The notes: generated by a model not told the origin, from the sequence alone. A DNA stretch of 64,000 bases from an uncultured Bacteroides sp. (GCA_949285075.1 CASDXF010000013.1:1-64000), one strand, 5' to 3'; shown: positions 1 through 9,408, counted from the first letter of the stretch. Numbers and translations: made by a program.

Positions 1-261
1 CCCCGCCGTGCCCATGCCGCCCAACTGCCCCGTCGCCTCGATGAGGAGGACCTTGCCTCCCTCCCTCGCGGCCGATATGGCCGCAGTGCATCCGGCGGGA
101 CCTCCGCCCACCACGATAACGTCCCACCGGTCGTCCACCGGGATTCTCGCGTTCCGTAGCTTCAACTTGTCAGGCTCAGCGGCCATCGCTCCCACGGAGG
201 GAGCGGCGAAGGCGGCGGCCAAAAGCCCCGCCCTCTTCAGAAAGTCTCTTCTTGAAGTCAT
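1..261 (-). CDS. FAD-dependent oxidoreductase, N-terminal part
   Basis: Partial gene; the 3' end lies beyond base 1. The ATG is at 261-259 and 87 codons are visible. The protein opens with a twin-arginine signal (MTSRRDFLKRAG followed by an Ala-rich stretch), so export of a folded, cofactor-loaded enzyme is likely. After about residue 48 comes a Rossmann FAD-binding motif, DVIVVGGGPAGCTAA, then a second strand ending in LLIEATGQLGG. This pattern fits the FAD-dependent oxidoreductase family often found near glycan-use genes in Bacteroides. The substrate cannot be judged from this part. Confidence 0.85.
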   Translation of the reverse strand, partial: MTSRRDFLKRAGLLAAAFAAPSVGAMAAEPDKLKLRNARIPVDDRWDVIVVGGGPAGCTAAISAAREGGKVLLIEATGQLGGMGTAG

Positions 262-358
262 AGTCTTTGATAGTATTTAAATCCCAATATTTGCTTTGTT
301 TACGTTGTGCTCGATAACGAAATCGATAAAATAAAAAAAGATATTCCATAAAATTTGA

Positions 359-386
359 CGGCTAAGATAACGATTTATCTTAGCCG
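359..386 (-). terminator. Stem-loop downstream of the MORN gene
   Basis: A perfect 12-bp stem (CGGCTAAGATAA with TTATCTTAGCCG) closes a four-base loop. It lies about 100 bases past the stop of the MORN gene and before the oxidoreductase gene. Flanks are AT-rich but there is no long U tract, so the assignment as terminator is by position and stem strength. Confidence 0.6.
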
Positions 387-482
387 CCCCATTTATTTTA
401 GTACCTTTTCACTGTCAAAAAGCTTTTTATATAAGTTCATATCCTCCATTTTTCTCACTGCATATACTCTTTTCAACTAAAA

Positions 483-1649
483 TCATTGCAATCTGCCGTT
501 TTTATACGTACCTTTCCGAATCAATTTCCCGTCTTTATCTGTCTCAACAAAAGGCCCCTCCTTTCTTCCTTGCTTAAAAAAGCCTTCGAAGCGGTTGCCA
601 TCCTTATCGGTCTGCACGCCTTGTCCTTCTTCAAGACCGTCCACAAAGCCGCCTTTGTACGTCATTCCGGCTACGGTCTTCATTGTTCCTTGTCCATTAG
701 GACGGTTGTCTTTCCACTCTCCCTCGTACACGTCCCCGTTGTTCCACTTATAGGTTCCATATCCCTCGCGGCGATTCTCCTTCCAGTCTCCCTCGTACAC
801 CGCACCGTTCGACCACGTGAAGGTTCCTTTCCCCTCCTGCACTCCGTCCTTGAACTGACCCACATACTTGTCTCCGTTGGCGTGATAATAAATGCCCTCT
901 CCGGTCCGAGCTCCCATGACGTAAGCTCCTTCATACCGGTCTCCCGTATGAAAATAATAGGTACCCGTGCCATGCTGCATATCCTCCGCCCAGTCTCCTT
1001 CGTACTTATCACCGTTGATATACTCGAACACTCCCTTGCCGTGGCGCACGTCATCCTTCCAGTCTCCCTCGTATTTCGAGCCGTCGTCCCAGACCATCGT
1101 GCCCCTTCCGTTCTTCTTGTCGTTCTTCCATTGTCCGGTGTACTTGGCGCCGTTCGCCCATGTATAGACGCCTTCGCCCTCGCGTTTGTCGTTCACCCAT
1201 TGCCCCACGTATAGGTCGCCGTTATGATAATACATGGTTCCCTCGCCATGTTGATAGTCCTGATACCACATACCGTCGTAACGGTTATTATTCAAAAAGT
1301 AGTAGATTCCTTTTCCGTGTTGTTGGTCCTGATACCACTGTCCCTCGTACTTCTCGCCATCAGGGAAGGTATACACGCCGTATCCTTCGCGCTTTCCCTT
1401 TACATACTCGCCCTCATATACATCTCCATTCTTAAAAACCGTTTTTCCTTTCCCGTTTGGCTTACGCCCTTTCATTTCTCCAGTATAAACACTTCCATCC
1501 TTAAAGGTATAATTCCCAATTTTCAAGTCTGAAGAAAAAACGTTTCTCATTTTCTCCCAAAATCCGCCATTATTTTGAATTGTATCCTGAGCTACTCCTC
1601 TCCCCTGAACTAAGAAAGCAAGTAACAGTATATATAAATATCGCCTCAT
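483..1649 (-). CDS. Secreted MORN-repeat protein
   Basis: 388 residues: a signal peptide (about residues 1-20, ending GVAQ), then about 14 consecutive 23-residue MORN repeats of the form YxGxW....xGxGxxxxxxGxx running almost to the C-terminus. No other domain is visible. MORN repeats form elongated beta-hairpin stacks, and in bacteria the exported versions are of poorly known function; a structural or binding role in the envelope is an inference. A TATCTTTG element lies just upstream and a strong hairpin follows, so it is probably monocistronic. Confidence 0.9.
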   Translation of the reverse strand: MRRYLYILLLAFLVQGRGVAQDTIQNNGGFWEKMRNVFSSDLKIGNYTFKDGSVYTGEMKGRKPNGKGKTVFKNGDVYEGEYVKGKREGYGVYTFPDGEKYEGQWYQDQQHGKGIYYFLNNNRYDGMWYQDYQHGEGTMYYHNGDLYVGQWVNDKREGEGVYTWANGAKYTGQWKNDKKNGRGTMVWDDGSKYEGDWKDDVRHGKGVFEYINGDKYEGDWAEDMQHGTGTYYFHTGDRYEGAYVMGARTGEGIYYHANGDKYVGQFKDGVQEGKGTFTWSNGAVYEGDWKENRREGYGTYKWNNGDVYEGEWKDNRPNGQGTMKTVAGMTYKGGFVDGLEEGQGVQTDKDGNRFEGFFKQGRKEGPFVETDKDGKLIRKGTYKNGRLQ

Positions 1650-1679
1650 TCGTGTTTTATATTTATTTAATATTTAGGA

Positions 1680-1687
1680 CAAAGATA
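1680..1687 (-). promoter_or_regulatory. Candidate -7 element of the MORN gene
   Basis: On the minus strand the sequence reads TATCTTTG, an exact match to the Bacteroidota -7 consensus TAnnTTTG, about 30 bases before the ATG. No clear TTTG is seen at the -33 position. Confidence 0.5.
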
Positions 1688-1725
1688 CGACTTCTCCTCC
1701 GAAAACCGCTTTACCGTAAAGTGAT

Positions 1726-3012
1726 TTATGACAACTTTTTACCTGCAACACTCTCTTTTAATGTCTCTTTACATAAATAATGTTGCGCTAAATCTTGTAT
1801 TTCTTGTGGAGTTATCTCATTGACTGCCTGCAACGAACGAAGAAAATAGTCATCATCCATGCCGGAAGTAGCAATAAATATCCATGCATCCGCTAAAGAA
1901 AAAGCGGACTCATAACTACGGCACATTTCTCCAAGCATATAGTTTTTTACCATCATCAGTTCTTCCGTCGACACAGGTTCTTGATGCAAACGGTCTATTT
2001 CACGATAAACCTCTCCTATCAGGGCTTCGACATATTCATTAGCGGTCTCGGTAGAAATTGTCAAGAATCCACTATCCGGGTATTGGCCGACACCTGCGGA
2101 AATTCCATAAGTATACCCTTTTTCTTCTCGGATATTAGACATCAACCGACTGCCAAAATATCCTCCAAACAAAGTTATCAGAACACGCAATTTCAAATAA
2201 TCGGGATGATTGCGAGTAATGGTAGCACACCCTAATCTTACAGCACTTTGCATCGCATCCATACGTTCCGTAAAAAAACGCTTTGCTTCCGATGTCACGA
2301 TAGTAAACTCTCGTTTCTCCTCTATTTTTTTCCCTGTTTCTCCAAAAGGAGAGCCAAAATAATCAGAAACAAGATGAATAGCGTAATCAGTCACTTTACC
2401 GGACAAAAATATGGAGCAGTAATCCGAACAATAGTAATGTTTATGAAACTCCTTGAGTATCTCTGGAGTAATCATGCGATAATCTTCTTCCGAAACAATA
2501 CGCCCACACGGGTGCGCTTCTCCATAAACCGCACGAGACAAATTACATTGCGCTATAAAATCAACCTTCAGACTATTGACAAGAAATTGCTGTATATTAC
2601 TTTCTAAAATTGTGCCCAATTCTTTCTCCGGGAATATAGGCTCCTTAATCATTGATTCTACGACATTCAGTGTCTCAGCAACATATTTATTCAACGAATA
2701 CACTGTAACACAGGTATATTCCGACGAGCAAGACAGTTCAAGCCATGAACCGTAATAATCCAATTTCTCCGCAATAGTGGCAGACGTATATTTTCGCGTA
2801 CCTTCACGCAACATACGGTTAGTAAATAACGCCTGCAACTTCTGTGACTGATGCCAACGCCCCCCAACAAACAATATATCCATTCGAATTACTTCTTGAC
2901 TTCCTGCGCTGATAATGCTCAAAGGAACGCCGTTGGGCAACATCATTCGAACCGGTCTAGGTATATTAAACTCCTTCAGAGGCTGTATTTCGGGTCGTAC
3001 TTTACGCTCCAT
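1726..3012 (-). CDS. M16 peptidase-like protein lacking the zinc motif
   Basis: 428 residues from the ATG at 3012, chosen because it sits 10 bases after the kdsB stop; longer starts would overlap kdsB. The fold is M16: an N-terminal half, then a half carrying the R/Y signature GSRLMSNIREEKGYTYG (residues 287-303). Active M16 enzymes have HxxEH near residue 62, as in AHFLEHML. Here that place reads ALFTNRML, so both His and the Glu are missing. In paired M16B proteases one subunit carries zinc and the other the R/Y pair; this looks like the second type. No catalytic partner is in the window. Confidence 0.8.
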   Translation of the reverse strand: MERKVRPEIQPLKEFNIPRPVRMMLPNGVPLSIISAGSQEVIRMDILFVGGRWHQSQKLQALFTNRMLREGTRKYTSATIAEKLDYYGSWLELSCSSEYTCVTVYSLNKYVAETLNVVESMIKEPIFPEKELGTILESNIQQFLVNSLKVDFIAQCNLSRAVYGEAHPCGRIVSEEDYRMITPEILKEFHKHYYCSDYCSIFLSGKVTDYAIHLVSDYFGSPFGETGKKIEEKREFTIVTSEAKRFFTERMDAMQSAVRLGCATITRNHPDYLKLRVLITLFGGYFGSRLMSNIREEKGYTYGISAGVGQYPDSGFLTISTETANEYVEALIGEVYREIDRLHQEPVSTEELMMVKNYMLGEMCRSYESAFSLADAWIFIATSGMDDDYFLRSLQAVNEITPQEIQDLAQHYLCKETLKESVAGKKLS

Positions 3013-3022
3013 CGACTTGCAA

Positions 3023-3772
3023 CTATAATCTTTTAAAAAATTCTTCCGCCCGCTCCAAATCATAAGGCGTATCTATACCTATCGTTTCCACATCACAAAT
3101 CCCGACTTTTATTTTATATCCGTTCTCTAGCCAACGGAGCTGCTCCAAAGATTCCGCAAGCTCCAACGGAGATTGCGGAAGAGCCGTTATCTCCTTCAGC
3201 GTATCGCAACGATAAGCGTATAGCCCGATATGCTTATAATAAGTATGGTTCTTCAACCAATTAGACCGCTCCTCATTCCTTTGGTAAGGGATGACAGAAC
3301 GACTAAAATACAGCGCATACCCATTCTTGTCAAGTACCACTTTCGGAGAGTTTACGTTCTCCAATTCAGCGAACGAAGCGCTTGCGGCAAAAGGCTTCAC
3401 CAACGTGGCGATTTGTGTAGCGGCATCTTCAAAGCATTGCTTCAACACGCTTATCTGCAAAGGCTGGATAAACGGCTCATCCCCCTGAATATTCACCACT
3501 ACATCAAAGTCTCCATTTACCTTTCTCATCGCCTCATAGCATCGGTCTGTGCCACTTTTATGATTAGGGGAAGTCATTATCACCTTCCCTCCAAATAATT
3601 TTACCGCAGTTTCAATACGTTCATCGTCGGTAGCGACATAAGTATCATCCAGTATACCTGATACCTGTTCATACACACGTTGAATGACCGTTTTGCCTCC
3701 TAAAATCGCCAATGGCTTCCCCGGAAAGCGAGTGGAAGCGTAACGGGCAGGAATAATCCCCAAAAATTTCAT
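3023..3772 (-). CDS. kdsB: 3-deoxy-manno-octulosonate cytidylyltransferase
   Basis: 249 residues, the usual length for KdsB. It activates Kdo as CMP-Kdo for lipid A-core assembly in the cytosol. The N-terminal nucleotide-binding motif IPARYASTRFPGKPL is intact, followed by VNIQGDEPF and the C-terminal ETIGIDTPYDLERAEEF typical of the family. It lies in a tight run on the minus strand, 9 bases after folK and 10 bases before the M16-like gene, so joint transcription from the PBP1A promoter is likely. Confidence 0.97.
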   Translation of the reverse strand: MKFLGIIPARYASTRFPGKPLAILGGKTVIQRVYEQVSGILDDTYVATDDERIETAVKLFGGKVIMTSPNHKSGTDRCYEAMRKVNGDFDVVVNIQGDEPFIQPLQISVLKQCFEDAATQIATLVKPFAASASFAELENVNSPKVVLDKNGYALYFSRSVIPYQRNEERSNWLKNHTYYKHIGLYAYRCDTLKEITALPQSPLELAESLEQLRWLENGYKIKVGICDVETIGIDTPYDLERAEEFFKRL

Positions 3773-3781
3773 GTTTTTATC

Positions 3782-4162
3782 TTATTTAAATGAAGAAGGG
3801 AGAAAAGAAAGCAATTCCTTTACATACTTCCTCTCACAATCTTCCGGTTTCACAATTTGGTCATCATATAAAAGCAGGTCAATGTCCAGACACACCTTTT
3901 CCTCCAACTTATCTTTAGGCAACCTACCCGAAGAAGCCTCTATTTTTTTCAACTTTATTTGTACACTTTCCCTCTCTTCTCTGGAAAAGAACACGGCGAC
4001 CTGATTAGAAAATAAGGCGGGGTTCTTCAAAAGTAATGGTTCAGTTTCCCGCTCAGGTGTAAAGTGAATAAGAGGAAAGAGTGTCGTTAGCTGTCGGCGA
4101 GCGAAAGATAAATTCTTATTCCTATTATAATTGCTGCCTATACAAACAATATACTTATGCAT
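3782..4162 (-). CDS. folK: 2-amino-4-hydroxy-6-hydroxymethyldihydropteridine pyrophosphokinase
   Basis: 126 residues from the ATG at 4162, which lies 10 bases after the PBP1A stop; an upstream start would overlap PBP1A. The protein starts with the HPPK strand YIVCIGSN and has the metal-binding signature LDIDLLLYD near residue 96. It transfers pyrophosphate from ATP to the pterin in folate synthesis. It is short for the family (about 160 in enterobacteria) and lacks the GPR part of the usual signature before LDID, but length and layout look normal for Bacteroidota. Confidence 0.85.
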   Translation of the reverse strand: MHKYIVCIGSNYNRNKNLSFARRQLTTLFPLIHFTPERETEPLLLKNPALFSNQVAVFFSREERESVQIKLKKIEASSGRLPKDKLEEKVCLDIDLLLYDDQIVKPEDCERKYVKELLSFLPSSFK

Positions 4163-4172
4163 CCCACTCAGC

Positions 4173-6512
4173 TCAATTAAACAAATCATCTAATCCGCTT
4201 TCATCAAACTCTTCCGTATCCAATGAATCCAAGCCGGCACACGGGTCAAAACCATTCGGTATGTTAAAGGTGTCCTTCTGGCTATATCCCAACGAACTGT
4301 CATCATACACTTTTTTCATGTACTTCGCCCATATAGGCAACGCGGCGGCAGCTCCCTGTCCATTGGTCATCGAACCAAAATGGATATCGCGGTCCTCCCC
4401 GCCTACCCAACAGCCTGAAACCAACGAAGGGGTAATTCCCATAAACCAAGCATCCGAATTATCGTTAGTAGTTCCCGTCTTTCCTCCCATATCGGCCGTG
4501 ATACCCAAACGGCGAACACGTCCGCCCGTACCTTCATTTATAACGGCCCGAAGCATAACAAGCATCTTATAAGCACTCGACACACTGATTACTTCGTTCA
4601 TTTGGGGGGTAAACGTAGCGATTACATTTCCCTCGTTATCTTCAATGTGCGTTACGAACAAAGGCGCCACACGAACTCCTTTATTAACAAATGCCGTATA
4701 AGCGCTTACCATCTCACCGACAGAAATCTCACAAGCCCCTAAGCTCAATGAATACACCGCGGGAATATCTTTATTCCTTATCCCAAAGCTATGAATTAAC
4801 CGTACCAAAGCTTGCGGAGTAACTTTGTTGATTAAATAAGCCGAAACCCAATTGTCCGAATTGGCTAATCCCCATTTCAAAGTAACCATCTCTCCGTAGC
4901 GCTTTTTGTTCGAGTTGCGCGGCGTCCACGGCTCTCCCGTTTCGGTTATCAGCGTCTGTTCTACATGACGCACTACGTCACATGGAGAGAATCCGTCCTC
5001 CATCGCCAAAGTATATAAATACGGTTTAATCGTAGAGCCTACTTGACGACGTCCCATCATCGCCATATCATATTGGAAATTCGCATAATCCGGCCCACCT
5101 ACATAAGCCTTCACATGGCCGTTTATCGGATCCATAGACATGAATCCCGTACGCAGAAAATGTTTGTAATAGCGTAAAGAATCTATCGGAGACATTACCG
5201 TATCCCGCATTCCGCTCCAAGAGAATACGGACATCTCTTCCGGCGTATTAAACGCCTTGCGTATTTCCGATTCCGAACAACCGGCCGCTTTCATTACACG
5301 ATAACGTTCCGTTTGCTTCACCGCTCTCGTCAACAGCTCTTCAACTTGCTGAGCCGAAAGAGCCCTAGGATAAGGAGCGTTCTTACTGCCCTTCTTCTCT
5401 TTAAAGAACAATGGCTGCAAATAATCGCCTAAATGCTCTCTGACCGCTTCCTCCGCATACTGCTGCATACGCGAATCAATAGTCGTATAAATCTTCAATC
5501 CGTCCGTATAAATATTATAGTTGGACCCGTCTTTCTTTTTATTCTTTTTGCACCATCCATATAGCGGGTCGGTTTCCCACGCGAGGGAATCTTCATAATA
5601 CTTCTGCATTTGCCAACCGCGGTAATTGTCCTTGTCAGGCTTTGAGGCAGTCATGACGCCGCGAAGATATTCACGGAAATATGTGGCCAGTCCTTCCTTG
5701 TGGTCCACACGGTTATAAACCAATTTCAGCGGAAGCCGCCGCAGAGAATCCCGCTCCACGGTTGTTATATATCCCGCCTTACACATTTGGTCGAGCACGA
5801 CATTACGACGTCCTAAGGCATTCTCACGTATCTTGGAATTACGGGACACCGGATTATATCTAGAAGGATTCTGGCACATGCCTACCAACATAGCCGCTTG
5901 CTCTATTTTCAGGTCTTTCGGCTCACAACCAAAATAAGTGAAAGAAGCGGTTTTAATGCCCACCGCATTATTAAGAAAATCAAACTTATTAAGGTACATC
6001 GTCAAGATTTCCTCCTTTGTATAATAACGCTCCAGTTTCACGGCTATTACCCATTCTATCGGTTTCTGCAAAAGACGCTGCAATGTGTTACTCGCGACTT
6101 TCTCCGTAAACAACTGCTTCGCCAACTGCTGAGAAAGCGTACTTCCACCTCCCGCGCTTTTTTGCCCCAAAAGCCCCCGTTTAATAACAGCCCTAAAAAG
6201 AGCCTTGACATCAATTCCAGAATGTTCGGCAAAACGAATGTCTTCAGTCGCTATCAAAGCGTTAATTATGTGTGGAGACAGCTCCGCATAGCTACTATAT
6301 ACCCGGTTGTTTTTCTCTATAGAGAATGTACCGAGCACCTTTCCATCTTCTGAAAATATTTCTGTAGCGAACTTATAATTAGGATTTTCCAGTTCCTCTA
6401 TTGGAGGCATATAGCCTATCCATCCTTTAGAAATAGCGATAAAGATAATGACAATAGTTAGTAAAACAACTACGAAGAACGCCCAAAGAGCAATCACCAC
6501 TTTCCGAACCAT
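4173..6512 (-). CDS. mrcA: Class A penicillin-binding protein 1A (bifunctional)
   Basis: 779 residues. One N-terminal membrane anchor (about residues 5-29), then a GT51 glycosyltransferase domain with EDIRFAEHSG (near 90) and GGGSTLSQQLAKQLF (near 120), then a transpeptidase domain with STIK (near 490, catalytic Ser), SDN, and KTGT (near 678). All catalytic motifs are present. It polymerises and cross-links peptidoglycan at the outer face of the inner membrane. First gene of the run PBP1A-folK-kdsB-M16, with a good promoter upstream. Confidence 0.95.
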   Translation of the reverse strand: MVRKVVIALWAFFVVVLLTIVIIFIAISKGWIGYMPPIEELENPNYKFATEIFSEDGKVLGTFSIEKNNRVYSSYAELSPHIINALIATEDIRFAEHSGIDVKALFRAVIKRGLLGQKSAGGGSTLSQQLAKQLFTEKVASNTLQRLLQKPIEWVIAVKLERYYTKEEILTMYLNKFDFLNNAVGIKTASFTYFGCEPKDLKIEQAAMLVGMCQNPSRYNPVSRNSKIRENALGRRNVVLDQMCKAGYITTVERDSLRRLPLKLVYNRVDHKEGLATYFREYLRGVMTASKPDKDNYRGWQMQKYYEDSLAWETDPLYGWCKKNKKKDGSNYNIYTDGLKIYTTIDSRMQQYAEEAVREHLGDYLQPLFFKEKKGSKNAPYPRALSAQQVEELLTRAVKQTERYRVMKAAGCSESEIRKAFNTPEEMSVFSWSGMRDTVMSPIDSLRYYKHFLRTGFMSMDPINGHVKAYVGGPDYANFQYDMAMMGRRQVGSTIKPYLYTLAMEDGFSPCDVVRHVEQTLITETGEPWTPRNSNKKRYGEMVTLKWGLANSDNWVSAYLINKVTPQALVRLIHSFGIRNKDIPAVYSLSLGACEISVGEMVSAYTAFVNKGVRVAPLFVTHIEDNEGNVIATFTPQMNEVISVSSAYKMLVMLRAVINEGTGGRVRRLGITADMGGKTGTTNDNSDAWFMGITPSLVSGCWVGGEDRDIHFGSMTNGQGAAAALPIWAKYMKKVYDDSSLGYSQKDTFNIPNGFDPCAGLDSLDTEEFDESGLDDLFN

Positions 6513-6558
6513 GCTTTCTAATACTTACTAATACTTAAAGAAATGACTATTTAAGTCG

Positions 6559-6589
6559 CAAAATTAATCAAAATCCCTTATTTGACAAG
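6559..6589 (-). promoter_or_regulatory. Promoter of the PBP1A-folK-kdsB operon
   Basis: Minus strand: CTTG, 19 bases, TAATTTTG. The second box matches TAnnTTTG exactly and the first is one base off TTTG. It lies about 47 bases before the PBP1A ATG. Confidence 0.65.
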
Positions 6590-6665
6590 TACGATAATAT
6601 TTAATTAAGGTCAATCGTTATTATCTTGACTATTTATCAGATTAACTTACCCTTCATCCAAAGCC

Positions 6666-6746
6666 TGTCGTTCAAATTTTGCCGATTTTATTCTGAGAAG
6701 CCTTCCCGGATATTTTTTCGCTTCCGCAACGAGGAAAATTCACGCC
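6666..6746 (-). repeat. Dispersed repeat family 1, degenerate copy
   Basis: Reads, in reverse orientation, like the copies near 33.5, 41.1 and 59.4 kb (GCGGAATCG...CTCGAAAAGG...CTCAAAATAAACCCGAGCAAAATGTAAACGACAGG). Recognisable here as CAAATTTTGCCGATTTTATTCTGAG followed by a TTTTTTCGCTTCCGCAA stretch. Noncoding as far as I can see. Confidence 0.5.
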
Positions 6747-6772
6747 GGTCCTTCCCCGCTTGTCAGCTCGCC

Positions 6773-6838
6773 CTGAAGCTCACGAGAGATAGCCCTACGG
6801 CTCACGAGAAACAGGGCAGCGGCTCGCGAGAAATGGGG
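6773..6838 (-). repeat. 22-bp tandem array (TCGCGA type), three units
   Basis: Three adjacent 22-bp units, each with a GGCTCxCGAGA core, at 6773, 6795 and 6817. The inverted equivalent of arrays at 35484, 40985 and 59479. Lies in the gene-free stretch between the PBP1A and pyrB promoters. Confidence 0.75.
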
Positions 6839-6931
6839 CTATTTCTCAAGCTAGGGATACAGCACTGACAATAAGCCACTTAGCACGTGTGCGTTATGGT
6901 CACACATTCGTTTTTCAACTAAGGGCACGCT

Positions 6932-7005
6932 TAAGAAGCTGTTTTGAATTTCTCCAAAAAGTTTTTCTTAGCTTGACGTATCCGTTTTCGTGCGCGCTTT
7001 GGGCG
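6932..7005. repeat. Left arm of a 74-bp inverted repeat around pyrB-pyrI
   Basis: Compared base by base with the reverse complement of 9527-9600: 72 of 74 positions are identical. The left arm is also internally folded, since CTGTTTTGAATTT at 6939-6951 pairs with AAATTCAAAACAG at 7008-7020. Confidence 0.85.
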
Positions 7006-7017
7006 ATAAATTCAAAA

Positions 7018-7190
7018 CAGACTCTAAAATTTGCCCGGATTTATTTTGAGAGACTTTTCGGCATGTTTTCCCGTTTTTTCGAGGAGAACGGTGGACTGCC
7101 AGATGGCCCGGAAGCGGGAAAAGAGCCCTTAAATGAATTCAAAAGAGACCCGCCAAAATCACTTAAACGCAAAATCTGACGGGTTCTCAA
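7018..7190 (-). repeat. Dispersed repeat families 1 and 2, inverted copies
   Basis: Two blocks. The first (7018-7068) is the reverse of family 1: CAGACTCTAAAATTTGC, then TTTATTTTGAG. The second (about 7131-7190) is the reverse of family 2, containing TCACTTAAACGCAAAAT, found in forward orientation at 33.3, 33.4 and 35.1 kb. With the neighbouring repeats they fill the 6.6-7.2 kb gap; no gene is supported there. Confidence 0.6.
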
Positions 7191-7225
7191 AGTTTACGAT
7201 ACGCTACGATTATTTTCTCTTATTT

Positions 7226-7256
7226 TTTGCGGTATCACAATTTATGTATAATTTTA
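7226..7256 (+). promoter_or_regulatory. Promoter of pyrB-pyrI
   Basis: TTTG at 7226, 19 bases, TAATTTTA at 7249. One base off the Bacteroidota -7 consensus with ideal spacing, about 43 bases before the pyrB ATG. Confidence 0.65.
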
Positions 7257-7298
7257 CGCCTCGGTAAAATTATTCTCATCCACATAAAAAATAACAAA

Positions 7299-8240
7299 AT
7301 GGAAAATAGAAGTTTAGTGACCATTGCCGAACATTCTAAAGAGAAAATCCTTTATATGCTCGAAATGGCAAAGGAATTCGAAACGAATCCTAACCGCCGT
7401 TTATTACAAGGAAAAATCGTAGCTACTTTATTTTTTGAGCCTTCTACCCGTACCCGCTTAAGCTTTGAAACAGCCGCGAACCGTCTCGGAGCGCGAGTCA
7501 TCGGATTTACAGACCCAAAGGTCACTAGCTCGTCTAAAGGGGAAACGCTTAAAGATACCATCATTATGGTAAGTAACTATGCGGATATCATCGTCATGAG
7601 GCACTACCTCGAAGGCGCCGCGCGCTATGCCAGTGAAGTATCTCCCATACCTATAGTTAATGCGGGAGACGGAGCCAACCAGCACCCCTCTCAGACTATG
7701 CTCGACTTATATTCCATTTATAAGACTCAAGGAACGCTAGAGAACCTGAACATATATCTAGTGGGCGATTTAAAATACGGGCGTACGGTACACTCGCTAT
7801 TAATGGCGATGCGGCATTTTAATCCGACTTTCCATTTTATCGCTCCCGAAGAGCTAAAAATGCCTGAAGAATACAAGCTATACTGCAAAAACCACAACAT
7901 CAAGTATGTAGAGCATACAGATTTTTCCGAAGAAACAATAAAAGAAGCGGATATACTCTATATGACCCGCGTGCAACGCGAACGCTTTACAGACTTAATG
8001 GAATACGAGCGCGTTAAGAATATTTACATATTACGCAATGAAATGTTGGCACACACCCGTCCCAACCTTCGCATCCTCCACCCACTTCCTCGGGTTAATG
8101 AAATCGCATACGATGTAGACGACAATCCCAAAGCCTATTATTTCCAACAGGCTCAAAATGGCTTATATGCGCGAGAAGCCATCCTCTGCGACGTATTAGG
8201 TATTACATTGGACGACATAAAAAACGATATTTTACTATGA
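7299..8240 (+). CDS. pyrB: Aspartate carbamoyltransferase, catalytic chain
   Basis: 313 residues from the ATG at 7299, the start that gives the usual length; the open frame extends upstream into the promoter. It condenses carbamoyl phosphate and aspartate, the committed step of pyrimidine synthesis. The carbamoyl-phosphate motif [15 protein letters not shown] is at residues 47-61, and HPLPRVNEI is near the C-terminus. It overlaps pyrI by four bases (ATGA), so the two chains are translationally coupled, fitting an E. coli-type catalytic-regulatory complex. Confidence 0.97.
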   Translation: MENRSLVTIAEHSKEKILYMLEMAKEFETNPNRRLLQGKIVATLFFEPSTRTRLSFETAANRLGARVIGFTDPKVTSSSKGETLKDTIIMVSNYADIIVMRHYLEGAARYASEVSPIPIVNAGDGANQHPSQTMLDLYSIYKTQGTLENLNIYLVGDLKYGRTVHSLLMAMRHFNPTFHFIAPEELKMPEEYKLYCKNHNIKYVEHTDFSEETIKEADILYMTRVQRERFTDLMEYERVKNIYILRNEMLAHTRPNLRILHPLPRVNEIAYDVDDNPKAYYFQQAQNGLYAREAILCDVLGITLDDIKNDILL

Positions 8241-8698
8241 GCGAGAATAAGCAAGAATTACAAGTAGCCGCCCTGAAAAATGGCACGGTAATCGACCACA
8301 TCCCTTCCGAAAAGTTATTTAAAGTAGTACAACTGCTCGGTGTGGAAAAGATGAAAAGCAACATTACCATCGGATTCAACCTTGACAGTAAAAAGCTCGG
8401 GAAAAAGGGCATCATTAAGATTGCCGACAAGTTCTTTTGCGACGAAGAAATCAATCGGATTTCAGTGGTCGCTCCTCACGCGAAACTGAACATTATCCGT
8501 AACTACGAAGTTGTAGAAAAGAAGGAAATAAAGATGCCCGATGAGCTTCGTGACATTGTAAAGTGCTCCAATCCCAAATGCATTACAAATAACGAGCCAA
8601 TGCCTACCCTATTCCACGTCATCGATAAAGACGAGTGCATCATTAAGTGTCACTATTGCGAGAAAGAGCAAAAGCGGGAAGAAATCATCATTTTATAA
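8237..8698 (+). CDS. pyrI: Aspartate carbamoyltransferase, regulatory chain
   Basis: 153 residues, normal for PyrI. The N-terminal nucleotide-effector domain includes [11 protein letters not shown] and [15 protein letters not shown]. The C-terminal zinc domain has four cysteines (CSNPKC and CHYC) that hold the contact with PyrB. It gives the enzyme allosteric control by nucleotides. The start overlaps the pyrB stop. Confidence 0.97.
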   Translation: MSENKQELQVAALKNGTVIDHIPSEKLFKVVQLLGVEKMKSNITIGFNLDSKKLGKKGIIKIADKFFCDEEINRISVVAPHAKLNIIRNYEVVEKKEIKMPDELRDIVKCSNPKCITNNEPMPTLFHVIDKDECIIKCHYCEKEQKREEIIIL

Positions 8699-8718
8699 CT
8701 AATGATAACTAAGCGTTA

Positions 8719-9303
8719 ATGCGCATGAAGCAAGATTGGAAACCCGGAACGGTAATCTATCCACTTCCCGCGGTATTAGTCACTTGCGGAACGAAAGAGG
8801 ATGAATATAATATCATTACGGTAGCATGGACTGGGACAATTTGTACCAATCCCCCCATGTGCTACATATCGGTCCGGCCTGAGCGCTATTCCTATGACAT
8901 TATAAAAAGGAATATGGAGTTCGTCATCAATTTGACAACGAAAGATATGGCTTTCGCCACCGATTGGTGCGGTGTCCGTTCCGGACGGAACTACCGTAAG
9001 TTCGAAGAAATGAATCTTACTCCCGGTCGTTGCACTATAGTCAACGCACCCCTTATCGAAGAATCTCCCCTTTGCATTGAATGCAAGGTAAAAGAAATCC
9101 TTTCACTTGGCTCACACGATATGTTTATATCCGATGTCGTGAATGTACGTGCCGACGAACAATATTTAAACGCTCAAACCGGTAAGTTTGAATTAGCGGA
9201 AGCATCCCCATTGGTTTATGTACACGGAAAATATTACGCTTTGGGAGAAGAAATCGGTAAGTTTGGATGGAGTGTCGAGGGAGAAAACAAGAAACGTCTA
9301 TAG
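8719..9303 (+). CDS. Flavin reductase-like domain protein
   Basis: 194 residues. It matches the FMN-binding flavin reductase-like family: an N-terminal NIITVAWTGTICTNPPMCYISVRPERYS segment typical of Bacteroidota and Firmicutes members, then the beta-barrel core. Such proteins bind FMN; the substrate is unknown. It follows pyrI by 20 bases and ends before a strong stem-loop, so it probably shares the pyrBI transcript, an arrangement I know from other Bacteroides. Confidence 0.85.
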   Translation: MRMKQDWKPGTVIYPLPAVLVTCGTKEDEYNIITVAWTGTICTNPPMCYISVRPERYSYDIIKRNMEFVINLTTKDMAFATDWCGVRSGRNYRKFEEMNLTPGRCTIVNAPLIEESPLCIECKVKEILSLGSHDMFISDVVNVRADEQYLNAQTGKFELAEASPLVYVHGKYYALGEEIGKFGWSVEGENKKRL

Positions 9304-9310
9304 TATAAAC

Positions 9311-9344
9311 GAGTAATGGGCCGCCAAATAGCGACCCATTACTC
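9311..9344 (+). terminator. Terminator of pyrB-pyrI-flavin reductase
   Basis: GAGTAATGGG at 9311-9320 pairs with CCCATTACTC at 9335-9344, followed by ATTTATAGAATTTTCT. It starts 8 bases after the stop codon. Confidence 0.8.
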
Positions 9345-9408
9345 ATTTATAGAATTTTCTATTCAACGGACTTACAGTTTTTTTCCTATACTATAAACTC
9401 TTGACTGT

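Noticed and set aside
6626-7179. Two open frames of 80 and 96 codons upstream of pyrB
   Set aside because: They run through dispersed repeats and a 22-bp array, and the same repeats elsewhere are not open in the same frame.
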